Shown: positions 33,720 through 43,795 of the stretch, in pieces | Layout: each line of letters opens with the position of its first letter | Position numbering within the stretch: position 1 is the first letter of the stretch | Assembly: GCF_002831665.1 (NCBI RefSeq) | Contig: NZ_CP025118.1 | Coordinates: forward strand, 1,798,001-1,862,000 | Reading direction: 5' to 3' | Source of the DNA: Lacinutrix sp. Bg11-31 | GTDB lineage: Bacteria; Bacteroidota; Bacteroidia; Flavobacteriales; Flavobacteriaceae | DNA length: 64,000 nt | The notes under the pieces: model-generated | Told to the model about the DNA's origin: nothing | The model's database searches: none | The model's input: the letters and a program-made list of their open reading frames with translations, nothing else | Translations under genes and position numbers: made by a program

Positions 33720-35138
33720 ATGAAAAATTTAAGAAAACTCCCTCTAGTTCTTTTAGTAGTAACCTTGTTTTGGTCTTGCAGTAATGACGATGATACAACT
33801 GCTATTGCAACAAGTCAAGAATTAAACATTGTTCAAACTGCACAAGCTACAGCAGATTTAAGCAGTTTAGTAGCCGCAGTTTTAGAAGCAGATCTAGCAA
33901 CCACCCTTAGTGGCTCAGGACCTTTTACTGTATTAGCTCCAACAAACGCAGCTTTTTCCGAATTTTTATCTACAAATGGTTGGGCTAATGTTACAGAAAT
34001 TCCAGATGCAACTTTAACACAAGTATTATTAAACCATGTAATTAGCGGTACAGTTGATGCTGCAACTCTAACAGCATTAGGCGTAGGTTACACTAACACT
34101 TTAGCAGATGGTGCTGGCGGAAATAAAATGAGCTTATACTTTGATACTTCTTCTGGTGTAACATTTAATAATCTAGGCACAGTTACTACAGCAGATATTT
34201 CTGCTTCAAATGGTACTGTGCATATTATAGACAAAGTACTTACTTTACCTAGTGTTGTAGATCATGCTTTGTCAAATGCAGGGTTTTCTAACTTAGTAGC
34301 TGCTTTAGGTGCTGCAGATGGAGATTTAGTAACTGCACTTAGTGGAACTGGACCTTTTACTGTATTAGCTCCTGATGACACTGCTTTTGGAACTTTTTTA
34401 TCTGACAATGGTTTTGCTAATTTAGCTGCTGTGCCAACAGATGTATTATCTCAAGTATTATTAAACCATGTTATTAGTGGTGCTATCTCATCTACAGATT
34501 TAGTAGGATTAGGTAATGGTTATACAAATTCTTTAGCATCTGGAGCTGGAACAAATGCAATGAGTATTTACTACAATACAGATGCAGGTGTTGTATTCAA
34601 TGGTATTTCTACAGTAACTACTGCAGATGTTGTAGGAACTAATGGAATTATTCATGCTGTAGATACTGTAATAGGATTACCAACAGTAGTCACTTTTGCA
34701 ACTGCAGATCCAAATTTCTCAACATTAGTTTCTGCTTTAACAACCTTAACACCAGCAACAGATTTCGCAAGTATTTTATCAAGAACTGCAACTGGTAACG
34801 GTGATGGCATTGATCCTGATTTTACAGTATTTGCCCCAACAAACGATGCTTTTGCTGCGATTACTGTTCCAACTGATGAAGCTGTTTTAACAAGCGTATT
34901 ATTACATCATGTTATAGGAGGAGCAAATGTGGCTTCAGGAGATTTAACTCCAAATGGAGATACTACTGCAACTAGTTTAGAAGGTGATAACTTAACAGTT
35001 ACTTTACCTGGAACTGGTGCAAATATTGCTGATATGACAGATGGCTCTGGAAACACAGACATTGGTATTATTGCTGTAGATGTTCAAGCATCTAATGGTG
35101 TAATACATGTAATTAACAAAGTATTATTACCTATGTAA
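33720..35138 (+). CDS. Fasciclin (FAS1) lipoprotein with three domains
   Basis: 472 residues. A lipoprotein signal (LPLVLLVVTLFWSCSNDDD, lipid Cys at about 20) is followed by three FAS1 domains at about 40-178, 180-322 and 325-472. Each has the TVLAPTNAAF or TVFAPTNDAF motif and a closing NGVIHVI/NGIIHAV strand. Domains 1 and 2 are very similar to each other; domain 3 is more diverged with a small insert. FAS1 domains mediate cell adhesion. It is followed by a strong bidirectional terminator. Confidence 0.93.
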   Translation: MKNLRKLPLVLLVVTLFWSCSNDDDTTAIATSQELNIVQTAQATADLSSLVAAVLEADLATTLSGSGPFTVLAPTNAAFSEFLSTNGWANVTEIPDATLTQVLLNHVISGTVDAATLTALGVGYTNTLADGAGGNKMSLYFDTSSGVTFNNLGTVTTADISASNGTVHIIDKVLTLPSVVDHALSNAGFSNLVAALGAADGDLVTALSGTGPFTVLAPDDTAFGTFLSDNGFANLAAVPTDVLSQVLLNHVISGAISSTDLVGLGNGYTNSLASGAGTNAMSIYYNTDAGVVFNGISTVTTADVVGTNGIIHAVDTVIGLPTVVTFATADPNFSTLVSALTTLTPATDFASILSRTATGNGDGIDPDFTVFAPTNDAFAAITVPTDEAVLTSVLLHHVIGGANVASGDLTPNGDTTATSLEGDNLTVTLPGTGANIADMTDGSGNTDIGIIAVDVQASNGVIHVINKVLLPM

Positions 35139-35213
35139 TATACTATAAGTATTTTAATGAAAGGCTAACTCTTCGATAAGTTGATTAATAGCATTAAGTC
35201 CTTTTATTAAACT

Positions 35214-35252
35214 CAAAGCGCTTATAAAAATTTATAAGCGCTTTGTTTTTTT
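35214..35252. terminator. Bidirectional terminator between fasciclin and YwqK-like genes
   Basis: CAAAGCGCTTATAAA (35214-35228) pairs perfectly with TTTATAAGCGCTTTG (35231-35245), and T7 follows on the plus strand. It abuts the stop codon of the convergent gene. Confidence 0.93.
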
Positions 35253-35952
35253 ACTGTTTCTTATATGGGTTTTTACTGCGTCTAGTAAAGTCTTGTTCTT
35301 TTATAAATTTCCCGTCTTTATAAAATTTCCATACACCATGACGTCTATCTTTTTGGTAAACACCTTCTTGTTCAATTATACCTTTAGAATCATAAATCTT
35401 AGTTAGACCGTGTAATTCTCCATTAAGATAATTGAAAACTCTAATTAGTTTTCCAGATTCTGAAAACCATCTCGATTCACCAACTACAATCCCTGAGCTA
35501 TAATTTTCTTGCTTTGCTAATTGCCCACTTAAGTAAAAGGTTTTCTTTAAACCTTCAAGCTGTCCTTTATTATCGTACAACTCTTCCGTCATTACAACTT
35601 TAGATTTGTTATGATAATAAACCCATTTACCAACATAAGTTTTACCGCGCATTTTTCCTTCGCTAATTAAATTTTTAGTTGAAGAGAAAAACTTAACATC
35701 TGCTAAATCACTATTTGCATTAAAAGTTCTTGTTGCAGTTAGTACAGATTGTCCGTCTATATTTTTATAAAATTTAAAAGTCCCTACTTCTTGGCCATGG
35801 TTAAACTCGCCTTCGTAGCGCAATACTTTTGTGCTTTCAAAGTTTTTACTCCATTTACCATGACGGTTACCATCTGCATCTTTTTTATTGATGTCTTGTG
35901 CAAAAGACATACTTGATACTAAGACTAGAATTACAATTATTAGTTTATTCAT
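35251..35952 (-). CDS. Secreted MORN/YwqK-repeat protein
   Basis: 233 residues with a signal peptide (LIIVILVLVSSMSFA, then Q). The mature part is made of MORN-like YwqK repeats: GNRHGKWSKNFESTKVLRYE, GQEVGTFKFYKN, GKWVYYHNKSKVVMTEELYD, GELHGLTKIYDSKG and RRHGVWKFYKDG. The family is often labelled a toxin-antitoxin antitoxin, but a secreted beta-hairpin repeat protein without a toxin neighbour does not support that. It lies downstream of yidC on the same strand, with a terminator between. Confidence 0.87.
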   Translation of the reverse strand: MNKLIIVILVLVSSMSFAQDINKKDADGNRHGKWSKNFESTKVLRYEGEFNHGQEVGTFKFYKNIDGQSVLTATRTFNANSDLADVKFFSSTKNLISEGKMRGKTYVGKWVYYHNKSKVVMTEELYDNKGQLEGLKKTFYLSGQLAKQENYSSGIVVGESRWFSESGKLIRVFNYLNGELHGLTKIYDSKGIIEQEGVYQKDRRHGVWKFYKDGKFIKEQDFTRRSKNPYKKQ

Positions 35953-35980
35953 ATTTTTAAATTAAATATTTAAGATTCTT

Positions 35981-36016
35981 CGTGAGCCTGTCTTGAGCGA
36001 AGACGAAAGGCTCTGA
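35981..36016. repeat. Dispersed TCTTGAGCG.AG.CGAAAGGC repeat
   Basis: TCTTGAGCGAAGACGAAAGGC (35991-36011) differs at two positions from 54690-54710. Here it forms a hairpin with GAGCC (35984-35988) pairing with GGCTC (36009-36013). Confidence 0.6.
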
Positions 36017-36070
36017 ATGACAAAATGAATGTATTATTAACGGTAAAACTCTTACCGAATTGTATTAAAC

Positions 36071-36108
36071 AAAAAAAACTGCCAAACTTTATTAATGAAT
36101 GGCAGCTT
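36071..36108 (-). terminator. Terminator of yidC
   Basis: On the minus strand, CTGCCA pairs with TGGCAG around a 15-base loop, followed by eight T (plus-strand A at 36071-36078), 20 bases after the yidC stop. Confidence 0.82.
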
Positions 36109-36127
36109 TATAAAAAATTAATGTTAT

Positions 36128-38029
36128 TTATTTTTTATTACGCTTTTGTTGCTCTGCCTGATCCATCATATCTTTCATTTTTTTCTGAAATTTACTTTCC
36201 TTCTTAGGCTTCGCTTTTTGTACTTGAATTTTTGCTAGAATCTTATCTTCATCTAAAATATAATTCTTGATTACTAATAAAATACCAATACTAATTAAGT
36301 TAGAGATAAAATAGTATAAACTTAAACCAGAAGCATAAGAGTTAAAGAATACAATCATCATAACTGGTGCAAAGTAAATCATATACTTCATCATCTTAGC
36401 CATGTCAGGCATACCTTCTTGCTGTGGTGCAGCCATTTGTTGTTGTCCTGTTGTTAACTTCATATAGAAGAAAATTGCAACACCTGCTAAAATTGGGAAT
36501 AAACTAATATGATCTCCGTAAAGAGGAATACTAAAACCATCAGGAAATTGGTAAATTGAATCGAAAGAACTTAAATCGTCTGCCCAAAGAAACTTTTTCT
36601 GTCTTAATGCAAAAGCTGTTGGGAAGAACATAAATAAAGCATAAAATACTGGCATTTGTATTAATGCTGGCAAACATCCAGCCAACGGACTTGCACCTGC
36701 TTTATTTTGCAGTGCCATTGTCTCTTGCTGCGCTTTCATTTTATTATCCTTATGCTTCTCTTTAATAGCCTCTAATTCCGGCTTTAAAATCTTCATTTTC
36801 ATTTGCGACAAATACTGCTTGTATTGTACAAAAGACATGGCTAATTTAATTAACACAGTCATTACAATAATAGCAATACCGTAAGGCAAGTAAGAACTTA
36901 AGAAACTAAATAAAGGGATAAATAAGTATGCATTTATCCAACCAAAAAGTCCCCAACCAAGCGGAATACTCTCTTCTAAGTTTTTATCGTAACTACTTAA
37001 AACTTTACTTTCAGTAGGACCATAAAACAATCCGTAGTTTTCATTAAGCTCATTTCCGCTTAAAGCTAAAACAGTTTTAGCACCATACTTTTTAGTAAAT
37101 AATGTATCAATTTCTTCGTCTTCTACTAAATCTTTAGATGTTAGTGCTACCGATTTTAAAGGCTTATTGTTAGCAACTAAAATAGAGCTAAAGAAGTGTT
37201 GTCTAAAGGATAACCAATCTACATCTTCTACAGTTTCTTCATCTTCTCCTGCTTGCGATAATTTATCTATATTTCCACCATCGTGCTGGTATGTTAAACG
37301 CGTGTAACGGTTTTCGTAACTTACACTTTGATCGTGACGTTTACTTGTTTGAGTCCAATCAAGCTTTACTTCCTGAGAACCATTAATTACATTACTTAAA
37401 CCTTGAGATTTAATAGTAAAATCTATCATGTAATCGTTTGGTTTGATTACATATAAATATTCTAAAAACTTAGTTTCAGATACTTTAAGCTTCATAGAAA
37501 CTAAAGTGTTTTCTCCGTCTTTAGTTACTTTAGATTGGAATGGTAAATCTTTAGTATTAAAAATACGACTATCTGAAGTTCCTAAATTAATATTGAAACT
37601 TGCATTATTATCTTTTACTAAATAAATAGGAATAGAATCGAAATCTACAAACTTACTAAGTTTTACTTCTGATAAATGACCACCTCTTTTAGAGAATGTT
37701 AATTCAAGCACACCATTATCTACTGTTGCATCTTGAGAAGGCAAACTTGCAGCATAAGCAAATGGTCCTAATTTATTATTAAGCGCTACTTGCTGTAAAG
37801 AATCTCTAGGTATTATGTTAGAAAAATCTTCTGGTGTTGTTACTCTTGTATCTTCCTGAGCAACACTATTTTCTTTTATTTTATTATCTGCTTCAATTTG
37901 CTCTTGCTTAGCTTTATCTGCAGCAGCTTCTTCTGGTGTAGGCTGGTTTTGCCACATCATAAATAATAAAATTCCAAATATAAGTACGAAACCTATTATC
38001 GATTTTACGTCTAATTTTTTTTCTTCCAT
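36128..38029 (-). CDS. yidC: Membrane protein insertase YidC
   Basis: 633 residues. A first membrane helix (IIGFVLIFGILLFMMW, about 11-26) is followed by a large periplasmic domain (about 60-340), then the conserved five-helix insertase core (about 360-600) with GWGLFGWINAYLFIPLF, AGCLPALIQMPVFYALFMFF and LYYFISNLISIG. The basic tail (KPKKESKFQKKMKDMMDQAE) binds ribosomes. YidC inserts and folds inner-membrane proteins with or without SecYEG. It lies 150 bases downstream of pyrG on the same strand, so the two may share a transcript. Confidence 0.97.
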   Translation of the reverse strand: MEEKKLDVKSIIGFVLIFGILLFMMWQNQPTPEEAAADKAKQEQIEADNKIKENSVAQEDTRVTTPEDFSNIIPRDSLQQVALNNKLGPFAYAASLPSQDATVDNGVLELTFSKRGGHLSEVKLSKFVDFDSIPIYLVKDNNASFNINLGTSDSRIFNTKDLPFQSKVTKDGENTLVSMKLKVSETKFLEYLYVIKPNDYMIDFTIKSQGLSNVINGSQEVKLDWTQTSKRHDQSVSYENRYTRLTYQHDGGNIDKLSQAGEDEETVEDVDWLSFRQHFFSSILVANNKPLKSVALTSKDLVEDEEIDTLFTKKYGAKTVLALSGNELNENYGLFYGPTESKVLSSYDKNLEESIPLGWGLFGWINAYLFIPLFSFLSSYLPYGIAIIVMTVLIKLAMSFVQYKQYLSQMKMKILKPELEAIKEKHKDNKMKAQQETMALQNKAGASPLAGCLPALIQMPVFYALFMFFPTAFALRQKKFLWADDLSSFDSIYQFPDGFSIPLYGDHISLFPILAGVAIFFYMKLTTGQQQMAAPQQEGMPDMAKMMKYMIYFAPVMMIVFFNSYASGLSLYYFISNLISIGILLVIKNYILDEDKILAKIQVQKAKPKKESKFQKKMKDMMDQAEQQKRNKK

Positions 38030-38178
38030 ATTATTTCTGCTATCTCGAAATCTCGAGTGGTAATCTAGTTAGTATTCTCATATAAAAACCTGAATGTTAA
38101 AAAACAAACAGGTTTTATGTTTTCATAAATTACTCTTCAAAAAGTAATCCGTTATTTTTTTTATGCCAAACTGACACC

Positions 38179-39804
<1,626 letters not shown>

Positions 39805-39815
39805 TTAAACGCGAG

Positions 39816-39823
39816 CAAATTTA
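39816..39823 (-). promoter_or_regulatory. -7 promoter box of pyrG
   Basis: TAAATTTG on the minus strand matches TAnnTTTG. The -33 element is not clear. Confidence 0.45.
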
Positions 39824-39940
39824 CGATATTTTATGGAAGTTATTAGTGTTTAAAGTTTTATTTTTAGATTGATTTATGAGTGTATAAATAACTTGATTTA
39901 TGAGTGTTTTTACACGTGAGTTTTTATTGAAATGTTTTAA

Positions 39941-40040
39941 CTTCGTTAGACATCTGGTATGGAATATTTGAGTGGTTTTGTGTTGATCATGTATTTATAG
40001 AATATTAAAAAAATCACTCATACATTAAAAAGTTAGCCCA
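39941..40040 (+). repeat. Upstream cassette element, third copy
   Basis: CTTCGTTAGACATCTGGTAT (39941-39960) shares its first 20 bases, with few changes, with 20062 and 21511. A hairpin follows (TGAGTGGTTTT pairing with AAAAATCACTCA), and it ends GTTAGCCCA (40032-40040), just before the start codon as in the other copies. Confidence 0.65.
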
Positions 40041-40045
40041 AATTA

Positions 40046-40630
40046 ATGAAAAAAGCAAATTATCTAGGATTGTCATATCAATTTTGGACTTTAACGAAAG
40101 AGTCTATTAATGAAATGAAGAAACAAGGCAATAAAAAGTTAATCATGTCTTTGTATGACCAAAATCAAACAGATGAAGAATTTTATGAATTTTATTACCA
40201 AAAAACTAAATGGAATGATTTTAATATCGGTGTTCCAATACTCTTTAATTTCTATCATGGATTAGAACTATGTATGAAAGGACTATTACAAGAAATTGGA
40301 AAATTACCCACAAAAAAAACACATGGCTTAACTGGTTATTATAACATAATTCAAAAAAATGAGACAGAATTCATCCCAGAAATACTTATCTCTTTAGGAA
40401 AGGTTTTAAATAAGGACAATACTTTTTCTGATTTTTTTGAAAGTAATAATAGTAATGTAGATAATTATTATCAACTTTTAAGATATCCTGAATCATATAA
40501 AGGAAATGATTTTTATTTTTATGGAGAAATTAGAGGAAAAGAAAAAGTTGGTTTAAAAAACTTTGAATCAATTAACGATAGTTGCGTTGAAATAGAAAAA
40601 GCTATTATAAAATGGTTAAAAAAAATATAA
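40046..40630 (+). CDS. HEPN/Abi-like helical protein, candidate accessory defence gene
   Basis: 194 residues, mostly helical, charged, no signal peptide. The central motif VPILFNFYHGLELCMKGLLQ resembles the helix of HEPN-type and AbiV-like proteins (YHG.EL..K.LL). The Rx4-6H ribonuclease motif is not obvious, so nuclease activity is not supported. The gene is flanked by the same type of upstream element as the TIR-like and small membrane-anchored genes, and it interrupts a core region between pyrG and DUF3820. The family assignment is tentative. Confidence 0.6.
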   Translation: MKKANYLGLSYQFWTLTKESINEMKKQGNKKLIMSLYDQNQTDEEFYEFYYQKTKWNDFNIGVPILFNFYHGLELCMKGLLQEIGKLPTKKTHGLTGYYNIIQKNETEFIPEILISLGKVLNKDNTFSDFFESNNSNVDNYYQLLRYPESYKGNDFYFYGEIRGKEKVGLKNFESINDSCVEIEKAIIKWLKKI

Positions 40631-40703
40631 CTCAACACCCTTTTTAAGCCTAAAAAACGTCGTAGTTGTTTTGTTCCTGCAACAATAAACAAACATTAAC
40701 CCA
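40631..40703 (+). repeat. Downstream element of the HEPN-like gene (degenerate)
   Basis: Starts CTCAACACCCTTTTTAAGCC, resembling the CCAACACCGTATAAAA start at 22048. It contains a small hairpin TTGTTTTGTT CCTGC AACAATAAACAA (about 40666-40692). The CGTTAAACGAAC outer end is missing. Confidence 0.4.
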
Positions 40704-40940
40704 CTAAATCCTATCGAAATTCTTTTGAATATTCTTAATCAGTCCTTCCAACCCATTTAGCTTCAACATATAAACAGTTTCCAGCATTTCGCCCAATTTT
40801 CCTTTTGGAAAACCTTTGTTATGGTACCAAACCACATAATATTCTGGCAAATCTATTAAGTATCTGCCTTCGTATTTACCAAAAGGCATTTTAGTGTGTG
40901 CTAACTTAATTAGAAAGGTTTTATCTGGTTGCAGTTCCAT
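40704..40940 (-). CDS. DUF3820 family protein
   Basis: 78 residues. The conserved core is MPFGKYEGRYLIDLPEYYVV followed by WYHNKGFPKGKLGEML, matching DUF3820, a small domain of unknown function. The ATG overlaps the stop of the preceding DUF922 gene (TAATG), so the two are translated together. Confidence 0.9.
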   Translation of the reverse strand: MELQPDKTFLIKLAHTKMPFGKYEGRYLIDLPEYYVVWYHNKGFPKGKLGEMLETVYMLKLNGLEGLIKNIQKNFDRI

Positions 40941-41479
40941 TACTTAAATTTATATATTTCTAATCGTTTTAATTCTTTATTTACAAAATCCACCCATTTT
41001 TGCTGTTCGGCTTTATTAATAGAGTAATTACTTTCTGCGTCGTAAAGCCTTTGCATTTTTTCTAAATCTATATTCGCTTGCTTTAATAAAGCATCAAGCT
41101 GCTTAGCAATTTTAGAAGATACTTTTAATTTAGAAATTTGCTCTCGAAAATACCTAACATTTAACTCAGTAATATTAAAATGAAATTGTTCGTGCTTTAG
41201 AATGTGACTATTAACTACATCTTTTTTACGCCAAGAATGTTCGGGATAAAAATGTGCTAAGGCTTTAGTACTAAAATCTGTTACACCATGAACACTACTT
41301 TTTTCTAGAGAATAGCTAAAAGTAATACCAGAAGCTGTAACAGCTGCAGCATTAGATTTTTCATCTGGTTCTCCCTGAAAGTCTTCCCATTTTAGTTGGC
41401 GGTTTTCGTTCCATGTAAATTCTTGTGCATTACTTTGAATACACAATAGAAAAGTAACGATTATAAAAAGTTTTGTCAT
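40940..41479 (-). CDS. Secreted DUF922-like putative zinc protease
   Basis: 179 residues with a signal peptide (LFIIVTFLLCIQSNAQ). The region NRQLKWEDFQGEPDEKSNAA and the motif LKHEQFHFNITEL (HExxH-like: H-E-Q-F-H) match the DUF922 secreted zinc-protease family. Activity has not been shown for most members. It lies 40 bases downstream of the LysM gene. Confidence 0.85.
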   Translation of the reverse strand: MTKLFIIVTFLLCIQSNAQEFTWNENRQLKWEDFQGEPDEKSNAAAVTASGITFSYSLEKSSVHGVTDFSTKALAHFYPEHSWRKKDVVNSHILKHEQFHFNITELNVRYFREQISKLKVSSKIAKQLDALLKQANIDLEKMQRLYDAESNYSINKAEQQKWVDFVNKELKRLEIYKFK

Positions 41480-41519
41480 AGTTTAATTATAATCTACTAA
41501 AACGAAAAAACCGTTTAGC

Positions 41520-43493
41520 TTATTGCTTTACTTCTTCAATCTCTAAATCGTTATACTGCACGATGTAGACACTTTCGTTATAATAACCTCCAAACAATTT
41601 CTTTTTGTAGGCGAACTTATTCTCGATGTAAGACGTCATTGGTGTATCCTCTACAGATTGATATAAATCTTGAGACGTTACCAAACGTAAAACCACATCC
41701 ATTGTTAAATCGAAACCACGAATAGCGTACGCATTTGGCGAAATGTTATACTCACGTTTATAATGCTTTACAAACGAATTGCTGGTTTCTGCATTAAGCA
41801 TTTTTGAAATTGAAGGATAAGTAAAATGAAGATTAGACAAATGGTAGTTTGAAACTTCATCATCTTCGAAAGCCTTACTTTGATGATCTGTTGTTGTTAA
41901 AGTTATTTTAGTCCCATCAATTTGTAAACCATTAAGAATACTAGAAACGTTAGATACAAATCCTGCATTATTGGTTTCTAAAAACACAACATTATTTCCA
42001 GGCTTAATAACATTTATTAAATCTTGCTCTATAATAAAATATGCATCTTTTTTGGTTTTCTTATCCAAACGAGAGCTCACCAATTTTGCATTAGCAAATT
42101 TACCTTTAAGCATTGTGCTTATTGCTTTATGTTTTACATCTGAAATTACAATAATCTGCGCTGTAGAGTCCGATTTAAAATAATCTATTATTTTGTTTTT
42201 TAAGTTGTCGTCGTTTGGTCTAGACTGAAACACGTTACGTCCAATATTCACTTTTTTAACTACAGGTGAAATTACCGGAACGTTATCACGCTCTAAAGCA
42301 CTTGCTACAGCATTAAAATTATTAGTATGTAATGGTCCAATAACTGCTTGCGTGTTAGAGAAGCTATTACTTCTAATAATAGAATTAACTTGACTTAATC
42401 TGTTTTGCGTATCGTAAACATCTACTTTTAGGTTTATTCCTAATTTCTTAAGAGAATCGAAAGCGACTAAAACACCTGAATAAAAGTCTAAAGTGATGTT
42501 TAAAGTTCTATCGTTTTTAATTTTCGATTTGGTATCGAAAATAGAATCCGTATTAATTTTATTAAGTGTAAAAGGCAGCATTACTGCTATGTTTTTAATA
42601 CTAGTATCTGTTACACTATTAGATAGTTTAACATTCTCTAAAACATTACTAACAACATCATCTTGATTACTAGCACTTTCTGTATTATCTACCGAAGTAT
42701 CTAAAGGTACCTTTAAAATCATCCCTTCTTTTAAACCTGTAGCTGCTAATTCTGGATTTAAGCGTTCTAAATCTTCTTGCTCAAGACCTAGTTTTACTTT
42801 TAATCTATAAAAACCTTCTTTTGGCAATACTTTATAGTAGCTATATTTTGCGTCGACTGTTTTTACTTTATCTGTTTCTAGATTAGGAACATTTATGGTT
42901 TGACCTGGTTGTAACATGCTTGACATGTTTGGGTTTAATGCTTCTAGTTCTTGAACAGTAACACCATACTTGTAAGCAATACGCCATTTACCTTCTTTTG
43001 GTTGTACAACGTAAGTTGTGTTTTCGTCTTTTACTTCTTGTGTTGTTTGGTATCTAATTACTTTTTTAAATACTGGAATTTGTAACTTATCTCCTTTTCT
43101 AAGATTATTTGCATACAAGAATTTGTTATGCTTTTTTATATCCTCTATTTCTACATTATACTTTTGAGAAATACTAAACAAGGTTTCCTTTCTTCTTGTT
43201 TTATGTTTAATATAACGATCGAAAGTTTTCTCTACTATTTTCTCTTTTACTGGAGTTGTTGTTGTTGTCGCAACAGATCCTGCATTTGGGATTATTAAAA
43301 TTGAATTTGTTCTTAGTTTTTCTCGCAAATCTGGATTTAGCTTAATAACATCTGCTGTTGAAACTTCATATTTTTTTGAAATACTTTCTATTGTTTCACC
43401 AGATTTAACACGATGTGTTTTGTATTTCTGCGCATTTGCAGAAGCACAACTAAATATTACTAATAAGCTAAGGATGTATATTATTTTCTTCAT
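41520..43493 (-). CDS. LysM-repeat protein fused to a periplasmic binding-protein domain
   Basis: 657 residues with a lipoprotein or signal peptide (IIYILSLLVIFSCASANAQ). LysM modules lie at about 24-69, 92-138, 161-202 and 218-261 (for example HRVKSGETIESISKKYEVST and HKTRRKETLFSISQKYNVEI). A type I periplasmic binding-protein-like domain follows (about 300-640: NIAVMLPFTLNKINTDS, AVIGPLHTNNFNAVASALER). LysM binds peptidoglycan, and the binding-protein part resembles LpoA-like or ABC-receptor folds. It probably acts in cell-wall synthesis or sensing. It is downstream of guaA, beyond a repeat-filled gap. Confidence 0.9.
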   Translation of the reverse strand: MKKIIYILSLLVIFSCASANAQKYKTHRVKSGETIESISKKYEVSTADVIKLNPDLREKLRTNSILIIPNAGSVATTTTTPVKEKIVEKTFDRYIKHKTRRKETLFSISQKYNVEIEDIKKHNKFLYANNLRKGDKLQIPVFKKVIRYQTTQEVKDENTTYVVQPKEGKWRIAYKYGVTVQELEALNPNMSSMLQPGQTINVPNLETDKVKTVDAKYSYYKVLPKEGFYRLKVKLGLEQEDLERLNPELAATGLKEGMILKVPLDTSVDNTESASNQDDVVSNVLENVKLSNSVTDTSIKNIAVMLPFTLNKINTDSIFDTKSKIKNDRTLNITLDFYSGVLVAFDSLKKLGINLKVDVYDTQNRLSQVNSIIRSNSFSNTQAVIGPLHTNNFNAVASALERDNVPVISPVVKKVNIGRNVFQSRPNDDNLKNKIIDYFKSDSTAQIIVISDVKHKAISTMLKGKFANAKLVSSRLDKKTKKDAYFIIEQDLINVIKPGNNVVFLETNNAGFVSNVSSILNGLQIDGTKITLTTTDHQSKAFEDDEVSNYHLSNLHFTYPSISKMLNAETSNSFVKHYKREYNISPNAYAIRGFDLTMDVVLRLVTSQDLYQSVEDTPMTSYIENKFAYKKKLFGGYYNESVYIVQYNDLEIEEVKQ

Positions 43494-43516
43494 ATGTTTA
43501 TTATACGTTCAAAGTT

Positions 43517-43662
43517 GCGTTAGCGGTTGTAGTGGCATCCTTTTTTTCTCTTAAATTAATATCCTTTCTTAAAATGAAAAAATATTGGTTTAAAAAGGTA
43601 CTGAAACATGTTCAGCTTAAAAAAAAGATATAACGGAAGACGCGACCCTTGTGGTAACGCCC
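43517..43662 (-). repeat. Dispersed GGGCRTTACC...TAAYGC element, copy 1 (146 bases)
   Basis: On the minus strand it starts GGGCGTTACCACAAGGGTCG, has TATATCTTTTTTTT and AAAAAAAGGATGCC blocks, and ends CAACCGCTAACGC. It shares ends and inner blocks with 45522-45620 and 52798-52873 and is the longest of the three, with a middle insert. Confidence 0.75.
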
Positions 43663-43704
43663 AAATTATTATTATTATTATTATTTCACTTTAAAAACCA
43701 CTTG

Positions 43705-43751
43705 CTTCTCGATACAATTTGTTCGTTCCTCACAAATCACTCGAAGTGACA
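43705..43751. repeat. CTCGATACAATTTG...TCGAAGTGACA dispersed word
   Basis: TTCTCGATACAATTTG, TTCGTTCCTCACAAATCA and CTCGAAGTGACA look like remnants of flavobacterial intergenic repeats. The rest of the LysM-guaA gap is an AT run (43668-43690) and a hairpin ATTCCTTTTTTTCAAAGGAAT (43772-43792) just after guaA. There is no gene. Confidence 0.4.
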
Positions 43752-43795
43752 GCTTCTTACTATTTAAAGAGATTCCTTTTTTTCAAAGGAATTTG

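Noticed and set aside
35251..35952. Toxin-antitoxin system for the YwqK-like gene
   Set aside because: The product is a secreted MORN-like repeat protein, and no toxin gene is adjacent; the family label is historical.
43772..43792. Hairpin ATTCCTTTTTTTCAAAGGAAT as the guaA terminator
   Set aside because: No T-run follows on the guaA strand, and the hairpin resembles the dispersed two-hairpin repeats, so a repeat remnant is more likely.
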